A stretch of DNA of 64,000 nucleotides from Bacillus sp. NTK074B (GCF_017303375.1 NZ_JAFKOH010000007.1:124001-188000), one strand, 5' to 3'; shown: positions 1 to 8,140, counted from the first letter of the stretch. A program made the numbers and translations. The notes: generated by a model not told the origin, from the letters alone.

Positions 1-377
1 TCGAATTTCTTAATAAGCCAATCGCGTACCTGAAAGAACACAAAAACGAGTTCGTTTACCTTGAATCTGAATGGTTTTCCGTCATTGGAGTGGAAGCTGT
101 TTCTGTGGAAGTGGACGACGTGTTCGGTACCTATGATGCCATGCTTGGATTAAAGCTCCAAAAGAAATATCGTAGTCAGATTGAAGGGTACCTGGAAGAG
201 GTCCTTCAAGATGATTCCTCTTATGATCTTTTGTTTAATGGGGAAGATGGGTTATGGGATTTGAATGTCACTTTGAATGATCATGCCGATTTTCATGAAG
301 GACTTCTGATGCTTGAGGTTTACGGTCTTATATATGAATTCCTTTTTAATCTCCTGAAATATATTGATGAGAACTGA
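1..377 (+). CDS. Hypothetical protein, 5' end cut by the window edge
   Basis: The frame is open from the first bases of the window to a TGA at 375-377, giving about 125 visible residues. An internal GTG at 90 has no ribosome binding site, so the real start lies upstream of the window. The visible part is acidic and soluble, rich in Glu, Asp and aromatic residues, with no membrane segment or motif I recognise. It converges on the minus-strand gene that ends at 421, with a shared hairpin between them. I cannot assign a function. Confidence 0.6.
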   Translation, partial: EFLNKPIAYLKEHKNEFVYLESEWFSVIGVEAVSVEVDDVFGTYDAMLGLKLQKKYRSQIEGYLEEVLQDDSSYDLLFNGEDGLWDLNVTLNDHADFHEGLLMLEVYGLIYEFLFNLLKYIDEN

Positions 378-383
378 ATGGGA

Positions 384-420
384 GATCCCCCTTTTGAATG
401 AACGATTTCGAAGGGGGACT
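384..420. terminator. Bidirectional hairpin between convergent genes
   Basis: Five C residues plus TT (387-393) pair with AA plus five G residues (411-417) around a loop of about 17 nt. It lies between two convergent stop codons, so it could end transcription from both sides. The stem is short and the T tracts are weak. Confidence 0.5.
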
Positions 421-975
421 TTATTTTGCCTTTTTCCGTTTGACCGGCTCATAGTCGAATAATTTCCCTTCATACAAAAGGTGCAGTTGGGGATGCTCCC
501 TGAAATCCTCGGGGGTGATCAAGGCGGGCAGCTTATCCCATAGTTTGATGCCGGAGCGTTGAAGGACTTCTGCTACAAACTGAGAACAAAAGTAGGAGTT
601 GCTGAATTCAACAGGCTCATTCATCGATACCCCGAATACCCCCAAAAGATTATAGAGAAATTTATTTCGACTTCTTTTAAATACATTCAATACTCGCTTC
701 ATCTTTTCGATATGACGGCCGGTTACTTCCAATTGATAGATCACGCACGTAGTTTGGGGGTATTTGCTGTATGTTCCATGAAAGATATCCTCTTTCACGA
801 ATCCTCCATTTATCGGGTTGCTGGGGTGTTTGCGTCCAAAACTGTATAGCTCATTCAGTTCACGGTCAAACGAGATCGACGCGTGATTGTAAGGTGCTTT
901 CGTATATTTCTTGATGGACTTTGTAAACAGTGTTCCCGTATCTGTCAGTAAAATATAAATATATTTCCCCTGCAT
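421..975 (-). CDS. Permuted NlpC/P60 papain-fold protein (YiiX/YebB-like)
   Basis: This 184-residue protein has the two signatures of circularly permuted papain-fold (NlpC/P60-like) proteins: an early His in YNHASISFD (about residue 31) and a later Cys in YFCSQFVAEVL (about residue 129). Family members hydrolyse amide or thioester bonds, but substrates are mostly unknown. There is no signal peptide, and the C-terminus is very basic. The ATG at 973-975 has a GAGGG ribosome site about 6 nt upstream. That whole start region is copied in a 41-bp tandem repeat, so a second site and ATG lie upstream out of frame. It is a single gene, divergent from the CdsA-like gene. Confidence 0.7.
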   Translation of the reverse strand: MQGKYIYILLTDTGTLFTKSIKKYTKAPYNHASISFDRELNELYSFGRKHPSNPINGGFVKEDIFHGTYSKYPQTTCVIYQLEVTGRHIEKMKRVLNVFKRSRNKFLYNLLGVFGVSMNEPVEFSNSYFCSQFVAEVLQRSGIKLWDKLPALITPEDFREHPQLHLLYEGKLFDYEPVKRKKAK

Positions 976-1051
976 ATCTCATTCCCTCTTTTAAAGTAGT
1001 AGAATTTCCCCTGCATATCTCATTCCCTCTTTTAAAGTAGTAGAATTTCCC
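964..1051. repeat. 41-bp perfect tandem duplication over a start site
   Basis: Positions 964-1004 are repeated exactly at 1005-1045, followed by the first 6 bases of a third unit. Each unit carries, on the minus strand, a GAGGG ribosome site and an ATG (973-975 and 1014-1016). Because 41 is not a multiple of three, the upstream ATG opens a 23-codon frame that overlaps the true start and ends inside the gene at a TGA. Confidence 0.95.
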
Positions 1052-1113
1052 ATATGCTTAATTATACAATAAATGAATCACTTGAATACGGTCATTTGAT
1101 GAGGGGGATGAAT

Positions 1114-2028
1114 ATGGAATCGGCCATTTGGACTTTATGCATTATTTTTATAGGATTGCTCGTTGTGAATGTCTTATTTTTGCAGATTAAGAGAAATCAG
1201 AAGGAGAGAGACTTTTCAAGGATTTCCCTGAGGGTTAAAACGTGGTGGGGGATGTTTGTGGTCTTTTGTTTGGCCACCTTGTTCAATCCCGTTGTATCCA
1301 TGTTATCTTTAATGGTTCTCTGTTTCTTTTCCCTCAAGGAATACTTCTCGATGATGAAAACCCGAAAAGCCGACCGGCGAATTTTTTTATGGGCTTATTT
1401 ATCGATTCCGATTCAGTTTTACTGGATATATATTGGATGGTATGGGATGTTCATTGTGTTTATTCCTGTATACGTATTTTTACTTTTACCTCTGCCCAGG
1501 CTGCTGGGAAAGGGAACATTGGGCTTCCTTCGATCCGTAAGCTCTACTCAATGGGGGCTTATGCTCATGGTATTTGGTTTGAGTCACCTCGCTTATTATC
1601 AGGTTGCAAATCCTGAATTTGGTGCAAATCTTGTCCTTTACCTGGTTGTGCTCACCCAAGTGAGTGATATCGTTCAATTTGTAGTGTCCATATACATTGG
1701 AAAGGGAAAGGTGGTCCCTACAGCTAATCCCGCCCTTACATGGGAAGGTTTTTTTGCAGCGATCCTCGTTACCACAGGAGTGTCCTATTTCATCTACCCT
1801 TTCTTAACACCTCTTGATTTGAAGTTCGGGATCCTTTCAGGGCTGATCATCGCCGTCAGTGGATTTGTAGGCAGTTTGACGATCTCAGTATTGAAACGGG
1901 ATCTTCTCATCGGTGACCAAGAAAGATTTGCCGCCTTAAAAGAGAGCTACCTCAATCGAGTCGACAGCTTAGCATACACTTCGCCCATCTTCTTTCATAT
2001 CATTCGTTATTATTTTGATTTCATGTGA
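1114..2028 (+). CDS. Phosphatidate cytidylyltransferase-like membrane protein (CdsA family)
   Basis: A 304-residue protein with about eight hydrophobic segments. Its C-terminal region (GSLTISVLKRD...YLNRVDSLAYTSP) resembles the CdsA signature, which in true CdsA makes CDP-diacylglycerol from CTP and phosphatidate. The KD-x-G and HGG parts of the usual signature are missing here, while the Asp of the final R-x-D is kept, so the substrate may differ. The ATG at 1114 is preferred because GAGGGGG (1101-1107) sits 6 nt upstream; ATGs at 1054 and 1108 are less well placed. It stands alone and ends at a perfect 13-bp hairpin. The chromosomal essential cdsA normally sits elsewhere, near uppS, so this is probably a paralogue. 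Confidence 0.7.
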   Translation: MESAIWTLCIIFIGLLVVNVLFLQIKRNQKERDFSRISLRVKTWWGMFVVFCLATLFNPVVSMLSLMVLCFFSLKEYFSMMKTRKADRRIFLWAYLSIPIQFYWIYIGWYGMFIVFIPVYVFLLLPLPRLLGKGTLGFLRSVSSTQWGLMLMVFGLSHLAYYQVANPEFGANLVLYLVVLTQVSDIVQFVVSIYIGKGKVVPTANPALTWEGFFAAILVTTGVSYFIYPFLTPLDLKFGILSGLIIAVSGFVGSLTISVLKRDLLIGDQERFAALKESYLNRVDSLAYTSPIFFHIIRYYFDFM

Positions 2029-2036
2029 AGAAACAA

Positions 2037-2070
2037 AGAGGGACGGACCATGGTGAAGGTCCGTCCCTCT
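2037..2070. terminator. AGAGGGACGGACC hairpin, member of a dispersed family
   Basis: A perfect 13-bp stem (2037-2049 with 2058-2070) and 8-nt loop between convergent genes. The arm sequence recurs at about 7781, 61249 and 61811. It has no long T tract here, so termination is inferred from position. Confidence 0.65.
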
Positions 2071-2078
2071 CTGGATTT

Positions 2079-2387
2079 TCATTCACTTTTTTTGGGGAGG
2101 TTATTGATTTCTTCTGTCACGACATGGGCCAGGTCATCATTCCCGAATAGGGACAGGACACCGAGTAATGTGGTGTCTGGAATTTCTTCAGATTCTTCTT
2201 TGGAAACGGTTAAGTCAATTCCTTCCTGCAGTGCAGGATTCTCTCCTTGCTGAGGGTAGGCCCTTTGATAAAGTTCAGCGGGATCCAGGTCATGATTCAC
2301 ACACCACTGTGCAAACACAAGGATCATCATATGTTCGTCCTTCTGGTAGTTTTGGATGATTTTTTCTTGCATTTCTTTAGAGTTCAT
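2079..2387 (-). CDS. Conserved-type hypothetical small acidic protein
   Basis: This 102-residue protein starts at an ATG with GGAGAG about 7 nt upstream. The N-terminal part (residues 1-45) is predicted helical and aromatic-rich (QWCVNHDLDPAELYQRAYP); the C-terminal part is acidic. No signal peptide, membrane segment or catalytic motif is visible. The good ribosome site and clean frame support it as a real gene. I do not recognise the family. Confidence 0.65.
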   Translation of the reverse strand: MNSKEMQEKIIQNYQKDEHMMILVFAQWCVNHDLDPAELYQRAYPQQGENPALQEGIDLTVSKEESEEIPDTTLLGVLSLFGNDDLAHVVTEEINNLPKKSE

Positions 2388-2560
2388 TTCCTATCTCTCC
2401 TTACACGATGGCTCTATCCATATTATAGCGAAGTTTTAGAAGGAAGCCTATCCATATCCTTTTTAAGAGCAGATAATGAATACGTTTTTAATTGAGTAAG
2501 GATAGGTGTATAATAAGAGAATGAAAGAAAGATGTTTCATATTGAAAGGAAGTTAGATGA

Positions 2561-2842
2561 ATGAACATTACCAAGCACCATGCTGAAGAACTGAAAGATC
2601 CCACAGGTATCTTAACTGGGGATCGCTATGAAGTGATTCTTGATATCGAAGTACCCGAGGATGATGAACTGTATTCAGAAGAGGGTATATACATAAAAGC
2701 CATTTTTGTTCGGGACGAGAATGGAGCAAGACTCGTACAATCTGCAATCATTGAAAGAAACACGGAGTCCTTCCTGGACTTTGAATTGGAAGAAGACGAA
2801 GAGAGACTCCTTCTTGCCTACTGCGTGGAACATATTGCGTAA
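2561..2842 (+). CDS. Small acidic protein resembling DUF6509
   Basis: A 93-residue acidic protein starting at an ATG with GAAAGGAAG upstream. The opening (MNITKHHAEELKDPTGILTG, then a VPEDDELYSEEG segment at about 32-43) matches my recollection of the DUF6509 family of Bacillaceae, whose role is unknown; this assignment needs a profile search. It is probably a compact cytoplasmic beta-rich protein. It is a single-gene unit with a strong terminator immediately downstream. Confidence 0.65.
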   Translation: MNITKHHAEELKDPTGILTGDRYEVILDIEVPEDDELYSEEGIYIKAIFVRDENGARLVQSAIIERNTESFLDFELEEDEERLLLAYCVEHIA

Positions 2843-2853
2843 AGTGAATCGAG

Positions 2854-2893
2854 AGCATCATCCCCTTCTTTTCTGGGGATGATGCTTTTTTTT
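2854..2893 (+). terminator. Strong intrinsic terminator
   Basis: A 12-bp perfect stem (2854-2865 with 2875-2886), 9-nt loop and a run of T residues directly after the small acidic protein gene. Confidence 0.9.
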
Positions 2894-3030
2894 ATTGGGT
2901 AAAAGTCCGGGTGGCCAGAAAGGTCCAATTATAACCCATTCTTGCTTTTATGACTGATAATTCAGAGATTTCAGAGTTGGCATGGAATTTGCATGTTAAC
3001 TTTATGAATGAATGGAAGGGAGAATGGTTG

Positions 3031-5559
3031 ATGATTGATTATTGGAGAAAAGTGAAAAGAGGAATCGTTGTATTGACTGTTTTGGCGGTGGTCGGCAGTA
3101 TGGCTACTACTGGAATTATGGCCAAAAAGAATGAAAAGAACATTAAAGGGAACCTGGTGATTGTCGGGGGGGCATTAGGGAGCAGTAACTCGGATGTGTA
3201 TGAAAAGTTCATTGAATTATCCGGAGGAAAGAAGGAAGCAAAAATAGGGATCATTCCATCCGCTTCCAGTTCTATGAAATCTTCCGTTCAATTCAAAGAA
3301 GATTTAATGTCATATGGAGTGGATGAAAAATCCATTGAAATCCTTCCTTTTTCTTCTCATGATTTCAAAGGGACAGAAGAGGATGAAAGTAAATGGAAGA
3401 GAAACGCTGAAAATCATCACATCACCAAAAGGATAAAAAAACTCACAGGTATTTGGTTTGTCGGTGGTGACCAACTTAAAATCACCGATACATTGATGAA
3501 AGAGAATGGGGAGAGGACAAAAGCTCTGGAAGAAATATGGGGTACTTACCGGAAAGGTGCCGTACTTGGCGGGACAAGCGCCGGAGCCGCCATCATGAGT
3601 GACGTGATGATAACGGGTGGAGACAGCTTAGGGGGTCTCCGTCAGGAATTTACAACAGAGGATGTATCTAATCCTGAAGATGAATATGCACCAGTCTATA
3701 TTGAGAAGGGACTGGGATTCTTTCAATGGGGAATTGTCGATCAACATTTCAATGAACGCTCCCGCCTTGGCAGGTTAGCCGCCACAGCCTTACGTTACAA
3801 TAAAGCTGATGATTTAGCTTATGGAATCGATGAGGATACGGCGATGGTTGTGAACAATCAGGAAAGGACCATTTCCGTATTGGGCAGAACCAATGTGACC
3901 ATTGTAGATACTTCAGGCTCAACTACAACCGAAAACGGGATTCGTGATCTTGATATCAGTTATCTTTCACCCGGTGATGAGTTACAGGTGAAAACGAAAG
4001 AAGTCACCATAGATGAGGATAAGCTTGAAACAAAGGATTATGAATATTACAACTTTATACCTCTTCCGGCCACCGGGGTCTTATCGTCTTATGGCACATT
4101 GCCGCACTATCTTTCTTATTCGTTGGTAGACAATGAAGCGGTAGAAGAAGTATCCAGCTATCTTTATGATAGTAAAGGAAATGGATTTGAGCTTATATTC
4201 AAACAAACGGATGAAACGAATGGCTACTGGGGTTATCAGGATGGTCAAAAAGATTCCTACTCCATCCTGCATGTGAAAATGGATGTATCTCCTGTGAAAA
4301 TCAACCTTAGTGGGAAAGATCGGCTGAAACAAGACTTTAAGGAATCCACCCTCGACTTTCCCGAGAGTTCTTTTGATCCTGAAACAGTAGGAAGCTTGGT
4401 GATCGTCGGAGGGGCTCTAGGCAGCAGCAATGAAGAGGTTTATAACGAATTCATTAAACGTGCCGGTGAAAATGGGAAAATCGGGATCGTCCCGGCAGCA
4501 AGTTCCAGTTTAAAGTCTTCACATGCCTTTAAAGAGGATTTGGCCTCATATGGTGTACTGGCGGAAAACATCGATATCCTTCCTATATCCAATCATGACT
4601 TTAAAGGGACTGAAGAAAATGAAGAAGATTGGATGGACAATAAGAATGACACTGATCTTGCAAAACGCATCCTGGAGTATGATGGGATCTGGTTTGTGGG
4701 AGGCGATCAAACGAATATCACACAATCTTTATTGAATGAAGACGGAACGAAATCACAGGCGCTCAGCAGTATGTGGGAAATTTACAGAAATGGAGCGGTC
4801 CTTGGTGGTACAAGTGCAGGAGCCGCCATCATGAGTGATGTGATGATTGCAGGCGGTGGAAGCTACGACACACTATCAAAGGGGTTTACGGAAAACTATG
4901 ATGGCATCTCCCAGCAAGAAGGCGGACCCGGATACCTTGAGAAGGGGCTTGGATTCTTCCCATATGGCATCGTTGACCAGCACTTTGATAAAAAAGCACG
5001 ATTGGGACGGTTGATTGCAACGGCAGCAGTCTATGGAAAAGAAAATGAGTTAGCTTATGGAATCGATGAAGACACCGCATTGATCGTGGATAACGCATCC
5101 AATACGGTTGAAGTAAAAGGAAGAGGTGGTGTATCACTAGTGGATTTAAGTCAGTCAGTGCTGTCACCATCAACTCATACGTATAAAGATATCCGTTTAT
5201 CGTGGATCACATCAGGTGATCAATACAATATAGAATCGAAAGAATTCTTAATCAGCGACCAGAAAATGTCGACAAAAGACTATGAATACTACAAATATAA
5301 CGCGGCACCACATACGGGAGTTTTAACTCCACACCCGACACTTGCAAATTACTTAAGCTATAACCTGCTTGATAATGAAGGGCAGGATGAAGTGAAAAGC
5401 TTTAGCTTTTCTCAAGATGAAGGATTTCAGCTTACCTTCAGAAAAGGAAATCAGACAGAAGGGTTCTGGGGGTACCGGGACGGGAACAAGGATGATTATT
5501 CATTTATCGAGGTTGAGATGGATATTGATCCGATAGAAGTCACGATTGAAGACAACTAA
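3031..5559 (+). CDS. Secreted tandem cyanophycinase-like protein (peptidase S51, two domains)
   Basis: An 842-residue secreted protein made of two similar halves of about 410 residues. Each half has an LVIVGGALGSSN strand, a GTSAGA nucleophile elbow (Ser183 and Ser595), a VDQHF segment with a candidate catalytic His, a YGIDEDTA motif, and a C-terminal beta domain ending in GYWGYQDG or GFWGYRDG. Peptidase S51 cyanophycinases cleave beta-aspartyl-arginine links to release dipeptides. The ATG at 3031 is chosen because GGAAGGGAG lies 8 nt upstream and it gives a typical signal peptide (basic KVKRG, hydrophobic stretch, cut near TGIMA). Both halves keep their active-site motifs. The true substrate could be another isopeptide-linked polymer. 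Confidence 0.85.
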   Translation: MIDYWRKVKRGIVVLTVLAVVGSMATTGIMAKKNEKNIKGNLVIVGGALGSSNSDVYEKFIELSGGKKEAKIGIIPSASSSMKSSVQFKEDLMSYGVDEKSIEILPFSSHDFKGTEEDESKWKRNAENHHITKRIKKLTGIWFVGGDQLKITDTLMKENGERTKALEEIWGTYRKGAVLGGTSAGAAIMSDVMITGGDSLGGLRQEFTTEDVSNPEDEYAPVYIEKGLGFFQWGIVDQHFNERSRLGRLAATALRYNKADDLAYGIDEDTAMVVNNQERTISVLGRTNVTIVDTSGSTTTENGIRDLDISYLSPGDELQVKTKEVTIDEDKLETKDYEYYNFIPLPATGVLSSYGTLPHYLSYSLVDNEAVEEVSSYLYDSKGNGFELIFKQTDETNGYWGYQDGQKDSYSILHVKMDVSPVKINLSGKDRLKQDFKESTLDFPESSFDPETVGSLVIVGGALGSSNEEVYNEFIKRAGENGKIGIVPAASSSLKSSHAFKEDLASYGVLAENIDILPISNHDFKGTEENEEDWMDNKNDTDLAKRILEYDGIWFVGGDQTNITQSLLNEDGTKSQALSSMWEIYRNGAVLGGTSAGAAIMSDVMIAGGGSYDTLSKGFTENYDGISQQEGGPGYLEKGLGFFPYGIVDQHFDKKARLGRLIATAAVYGKENELAYGIDEDTALIVDNASNTVEVKGRGGVSLVDLSQSVLSPSTHTYKDIRLSWITSGDQYNIESKEFLISDQKMSTKDYEYYKYNAAPHTGVLTPHPTLANYLSYNLLDNEGQDEVKSFSFSQDEGFQLTFRKGNQTEGFWGYRDGNKDDYSFIEVEMDIDPIEVTIEDN

Positions 5560-5569
5560 AGTGCTAGAA

Positions 5570-5600
5570 AAGCCTGGGCAGAATTTGCCCGGGCTTATTC
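5570..5600 (+). terminator. Hairpin after the cyanophycinase-like gene
   Basis: A perfect 11-bp GC-rich stem (5570-5580 with 5586-5596) and 5-nt loop, followed by an imperfect T-rich stretch. Confidence 0.75.
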
Positions 5601-5653
5601 GTTATTCAAAGATTAATTATGACATTTGTACTGTGTATATGCTCTATAGCATC

Positions 5654-5701
5654 TGCTATACTAGTGATAATAATATGATAGCAAATGATATCAATATGAT
5701 A
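5654..5701 (+). promoter_or_regulatory. Extended -10 promoter followed by four phased TGATA repeats
   Basis: TGC-TATACT (5654-5662) forms an extended -10 element. Directly after it, GTGATA (5664) and ATGATA (5675, 5685 and 5696) recur at 11, 10 and 11 bp, on one helical face, ending just before the ribosome site of a ribbon-helix-helix gene. Proteins of that fold (CopG, omega) bind such direct repeats, so autoregulation is inferred. Confidence 0.5.
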
Positions 5702-5718
5702 GAAAAGGGGGGCGAACC

Positions 5719-5916
5719 TTGTCAGATCAAGGAAAAATGCAACTTAATGTAAGGGTTGATAGAGAAACATCGGAGAAATTGGATGAAATCGTAGAATATT
5801 ATCAACAGAATACAAAAATTGGAAGGATCTATAAAGGTGACGTCTTAACAGACATCATTCACAAATCCTATGAGGTCATGGAGAAGCAAAAAAGAATTCA
5901 AAATCGGAAATACTAG
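5719..5916 (+). CDS. Small ribbon-helix-helix-like DNA-binding protein
   Basis: A 65-residue basic protein with a beta strand (KMQLNVRVDRE) followed by two helices (TSEKLDEIVEYYQ and KGDVLTDIIHKSYEVMEK), the pattern of MetJ/Arc/CopG ribbon-helix-helix proteins, which dimerise and bind direct repeats in DNA. The TTG at 5719 is chosen because AAAGGGGGG (5704-5712) is 6 nt upstream and no ATG precedes the fold. It sits just upstream of desK, where B. subtilis has the des desaturase gene. Its operator may be the phased TGATA repeats upstream. Function is inferred from the fold only. Confidence 0.65.
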   Translation: MSDQGKMQLNVRVDRETSEKLDEIVEYYQQNTKIGRIYKGDVLTDIIHKSYEVMEKQKRIQNRKY

Positions 5917-6039
5917 CCACTTATTACAGAGCCGTTAAAGGTATACAATTTCTCATGGACTACATATGAAAATCAGGTTCATCTATGTCATAATATAGGA
6001 GACATAGTCAAAATATTGAAAGCAAAAGAGGTATTCAGC

Positions 6040-7182
6040 ATGCAAATGCCGAAAAAAATAATCAATATTCAAAGAGGCTCTGGGATATCACCATACATAT
6101 GGAGCATCATCAGCATCCTGCCCTTTTACTTTATCTTTCAGTCTTCTTCAACGATTGAAATTGCGGTCGGGATTTCTTTGACCATCGCTTTTTTTATCTC
6201 TTTACGTTTTGCTTTTATTTCGAAGGATTGGCCGGTGTATTTATGGACTTCGATATTGATTGCAATTTCCATCACTATGACCATACAGTTTAATTTCATC
6301 TATTTCGCTTTCTACATTGCCTATTACAATGGGAATATAAAAAATCGGGTCGCTTTTTTGACGCTTTATATCATCCATCTTGTACTGACAACTGCTTCCA
6401 TCAACTACAACTTCGTTCTGCAGGATGAATTGTTCCTGTCACAATTTCCGTTTATCCTGATCATCTGGATCAGCGTCATTCTGCTGCCTTTCAATATCTA
6501 TAATCGAAATAAGCAAGTACAGCTTGAAGACCAGTTGGAAGATGCCAATAAGCGCATTTCAGACCTAGTCAAGCAGGAGGAACGGCAGAGGATTGCGAGG
6601 GATCTGCATGATACGCTGGGACAGAAGCTTTCACTGATCGGTTTGAAAAGTGATCTGGCGAGGAAGTTGGTGTATAAAGACCCTGAGCAGGCACGACATG
6701 AATTAAAAGACGTTCAGCAAACAGCGAGAACCGCTTTGAGTGAAGTGAGAACGATGGTTTCCCAGATGAGGGGAATCCGTTTGAAGGATGAGATTGTCCG
6801 GATCAAGCAGCTCTTAAAGGCAGCTGAAATCGAGTTCCGTATGAGTGAAGACGTTTCCCTCCCTCAATCATCTCTCTTCATGGAGAATATTTTAAGCATG
6901 TGCTTAAAAGAGGCTGTAACGAATGTGGTCAAACATAGTAAGGCCTCTTACTGTGAACTCATCTTTGAAGAATCCGATAAAGAACTGACGATTGTGGTGA
7001 AAGATAACGGTGAGGGGCTCGGGAATGATTACACACAGTCAGGAGGGAGCGGCTTGATCGGGATGAGGGAACGGTTGGAATTTGTCAACGGAAGCCTGGA
7101 CATTGTTTCAGAAGATGGCACCACCCTGATCATGAGGGTGCCTAAAATAATCAAACAGACAGACAGGGAGGGAATGGAATGA
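6040..7182 (+). CDS. desK: Membrane thermosensor histidine kinase DesK
   Basis: This 380-residue protein has an N-terminal block of about five membrane segments (residues 15-150), a coiled linker, a HisKA_3 dimerisation region with the phospho-acceptor in RDLHDTLGQK (His190), and a HATPase_c domain with the N box KEAVTNVVKH and DNGEG. It matches B. subtilis DesK closely along its length as I recall it. DesK senses membrane order in the cold and phosphorylates DesR to raise lipid desaturation. The ATG at 6040 is preferred over TTG 6016 because AGAGGT (6026-6031) lies 8 nt upstream. It overlaps desR by 4 nt (ATGA). No desaturase gene is next to it. Confidence 0.93.
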   Translation: MQMPKKIINIQRGSGISPYIWSIISILPFYFIFQSSSTIEIAVGISLTIAFFISLRFAFISKDWPVYLWTSILIAISITMTIQFNFIYFAFYIAYYNGNIKNRVAFLTLYIIHLVLTTASINYNFVLQDELFLSQFPFILIIWISVILLPFNIYNRNKQVQLEDQLEDANKRISDLVKQEERQRIARDLHDTLGQKLSLIGLKSDLARKLVYKDPEQARHELKDVQQTARTALSEVRTMVSQMRGIRLKDEIVRIKQLLKAAEIEFRMSEDVSLPQSSLFMENILSMCLKEAVTNVVKHSKASYCELIFEESDKELTIVVKDNGEGLGNDYTQSGGSGLIGMRERLEFVNGSLDIVSEDGTTLIMRVPKIIKQTDREGME

Positions 7183-7778
7183 TTCGAATTGTGATTGCCG
7201 AAGATCAGCGTATGCTTTTGGGGGCTCTGGGCTCTCTTTTGAGTTTGGAAGATGATATGGAAGTGGTAGGTAAAGCCGGCAACGGTGAAGAAGCCATTGC
7301 CCTCGTGCATGAACTGAAGCCGGATATCTGCATCATGGATATCGAAATGCCTAAAAAGACGGGCCTTGAAGCTGCAGAGGAGCTGAAAGGTGAAGATTGT
7401 AAAGTGATCATCCTGACTACTTTTGCAAGGTCAGGTTATTTCCAGCGTGCCCTAAAAGGAGGAGTGAAAGGTTATTTGTTGAAGGACAGTCCCAGTGAAG
7501 AACTCGCAAACTCCATCCGCCTTGTCATGGATGGGAAACGTATCTACGCACCGGAGCTGATGGATGATGTCTACAGTGAAGAGAACCCCCTCACCGACCG
7601 TGAAAAAGAAGTGCTCGAGCTCGTAGCCGACGGGAAGAACACAAAGGAAATCGCCGATGAACTAAGCCTGAAAACAGGTACTGTCAGAAACTATATCTCT
7701 ACCATACTCGATAAGCTTGAAGTGAAAAATCGAATTGAAGCCATCACACAATCCAAAGAAAAAGGATGGTTTAAATAA
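7179..7778 (+). CDS. desR: Response regulator DesR
   Basis: A 199-residue NarL/LuxR-family regulator. The receiver domain (1-120) has the acidic pair E8-D9, the phosphorylation site Asp54 in CIMDIEMP, and Lys of LLKDSPSEE. A LuxR-type helix-turn-helix follows (LTDREKEVLELVADGKNTKEIADEL, residues about 136-160). It matches B. subtilis DesR almost residue for residue in these parts. In B. subtilis it activates the desaturase gene des; here that gene is not in the window, so it must act on a distant target or a different one. It is translationally coupled to desK and followed by a terminator hairpin. Confidence 0.94.
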   Translation: MIRIVIAEDQRMLLGALGSLLSLEDDMEVVGKAGNGEEAIALVHELKPDICIMDIEMPKKTGLEAAEELKGEDCKVIILTTFARSGYFQRALKGGVKGYLLKDSPSEELANSIRLVMDGKRIYAPELMDDVYSEENPLTDREKEVLELVADGKNTKEIADELSLKTGTVRNYISTILDKLEVKNRIEAITQSKEKGWFK

Positions 7779-7819
7779 AAAGAGGGACGGACCTTTTTGA
7801 AGGTCCGTCCCTCTTTTTA
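7777..7819 (+). terminator. desKR terminator of the GGGACGGACC family
   Basis: AAAAGAGGGACGGACCTT pairs with AAGGTCCGTCCCTCTTTT over 18 bp around a very short loop and ends in a T run, so it is a strong intrinsic terminator. The same arm is found at 2037, 61249 and 61811. Confidence 0.9.
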
Positions 7820-7989
7820 TAACCTTGCATAGAATCGAATGTTTATTCGGTTATGCTGGAATGGTAGAAATGAAAAGACGAATTTTAGATAAAAAAATTT
7901 CCTGAAATGAATACTGCTGCACCTTTTGCTGTTACTGAATCTGAGGCCCGATTGGAAACTGCAAAAAAATCATGATATGTTTTTTTATG

Positions 7990-8017
7990 TTGACAACTCA
8001 ATGAATCATGATACGAT
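7990..8017 (+). promoter_or_regulatory. Promoter of the thiamine operon
   Basis: A perfect -35 TTGACA (7990-7995) is followed after 16 nt by TACGAT (8012-8017), about 30 nt ahead of the riboswitch. Confidence 0.6.
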
Positions 8018-8048
8018 AACATCGAAAACAAAATTTCATAAGACGATC

Positions 8049-8140
8049 CACTAGGGGTGCCTTTAAAAAGGCTGAGATTAAAGTGTGACTTTAAGACCCT
8101 TTGAACCTGATCTGGTTGAGACCAGCGGAGGGAAGTGGTG
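8049..8140 (+). promoter_or_regulatory. TPP riboswitch (THI element)
   Basis: The conserved blocks are all present in order: ACTAGGGGTGCC, GGCTGAGAT, GACCCTTTGAACCTGATCTGG, ACCAGCGGAGGGAAGTGG. Thiamine diphosphate binding normally closes the P1 helix and frees the downstream terminator. GAAGTGG at its 3' edge (8132-8138) can instead pair with CCACTTTC at 8185-8192, which gives a plain antiterminator for the following hairpin. Confidence 0.95.

Noticed and set aside
5951-5970. TCAT...ATGA inverted repeat upstream of desK as a DesR site
   Set aside because: I could not match it to a DesR site with confidence, and desKR is not known to me as DesR-controlled.
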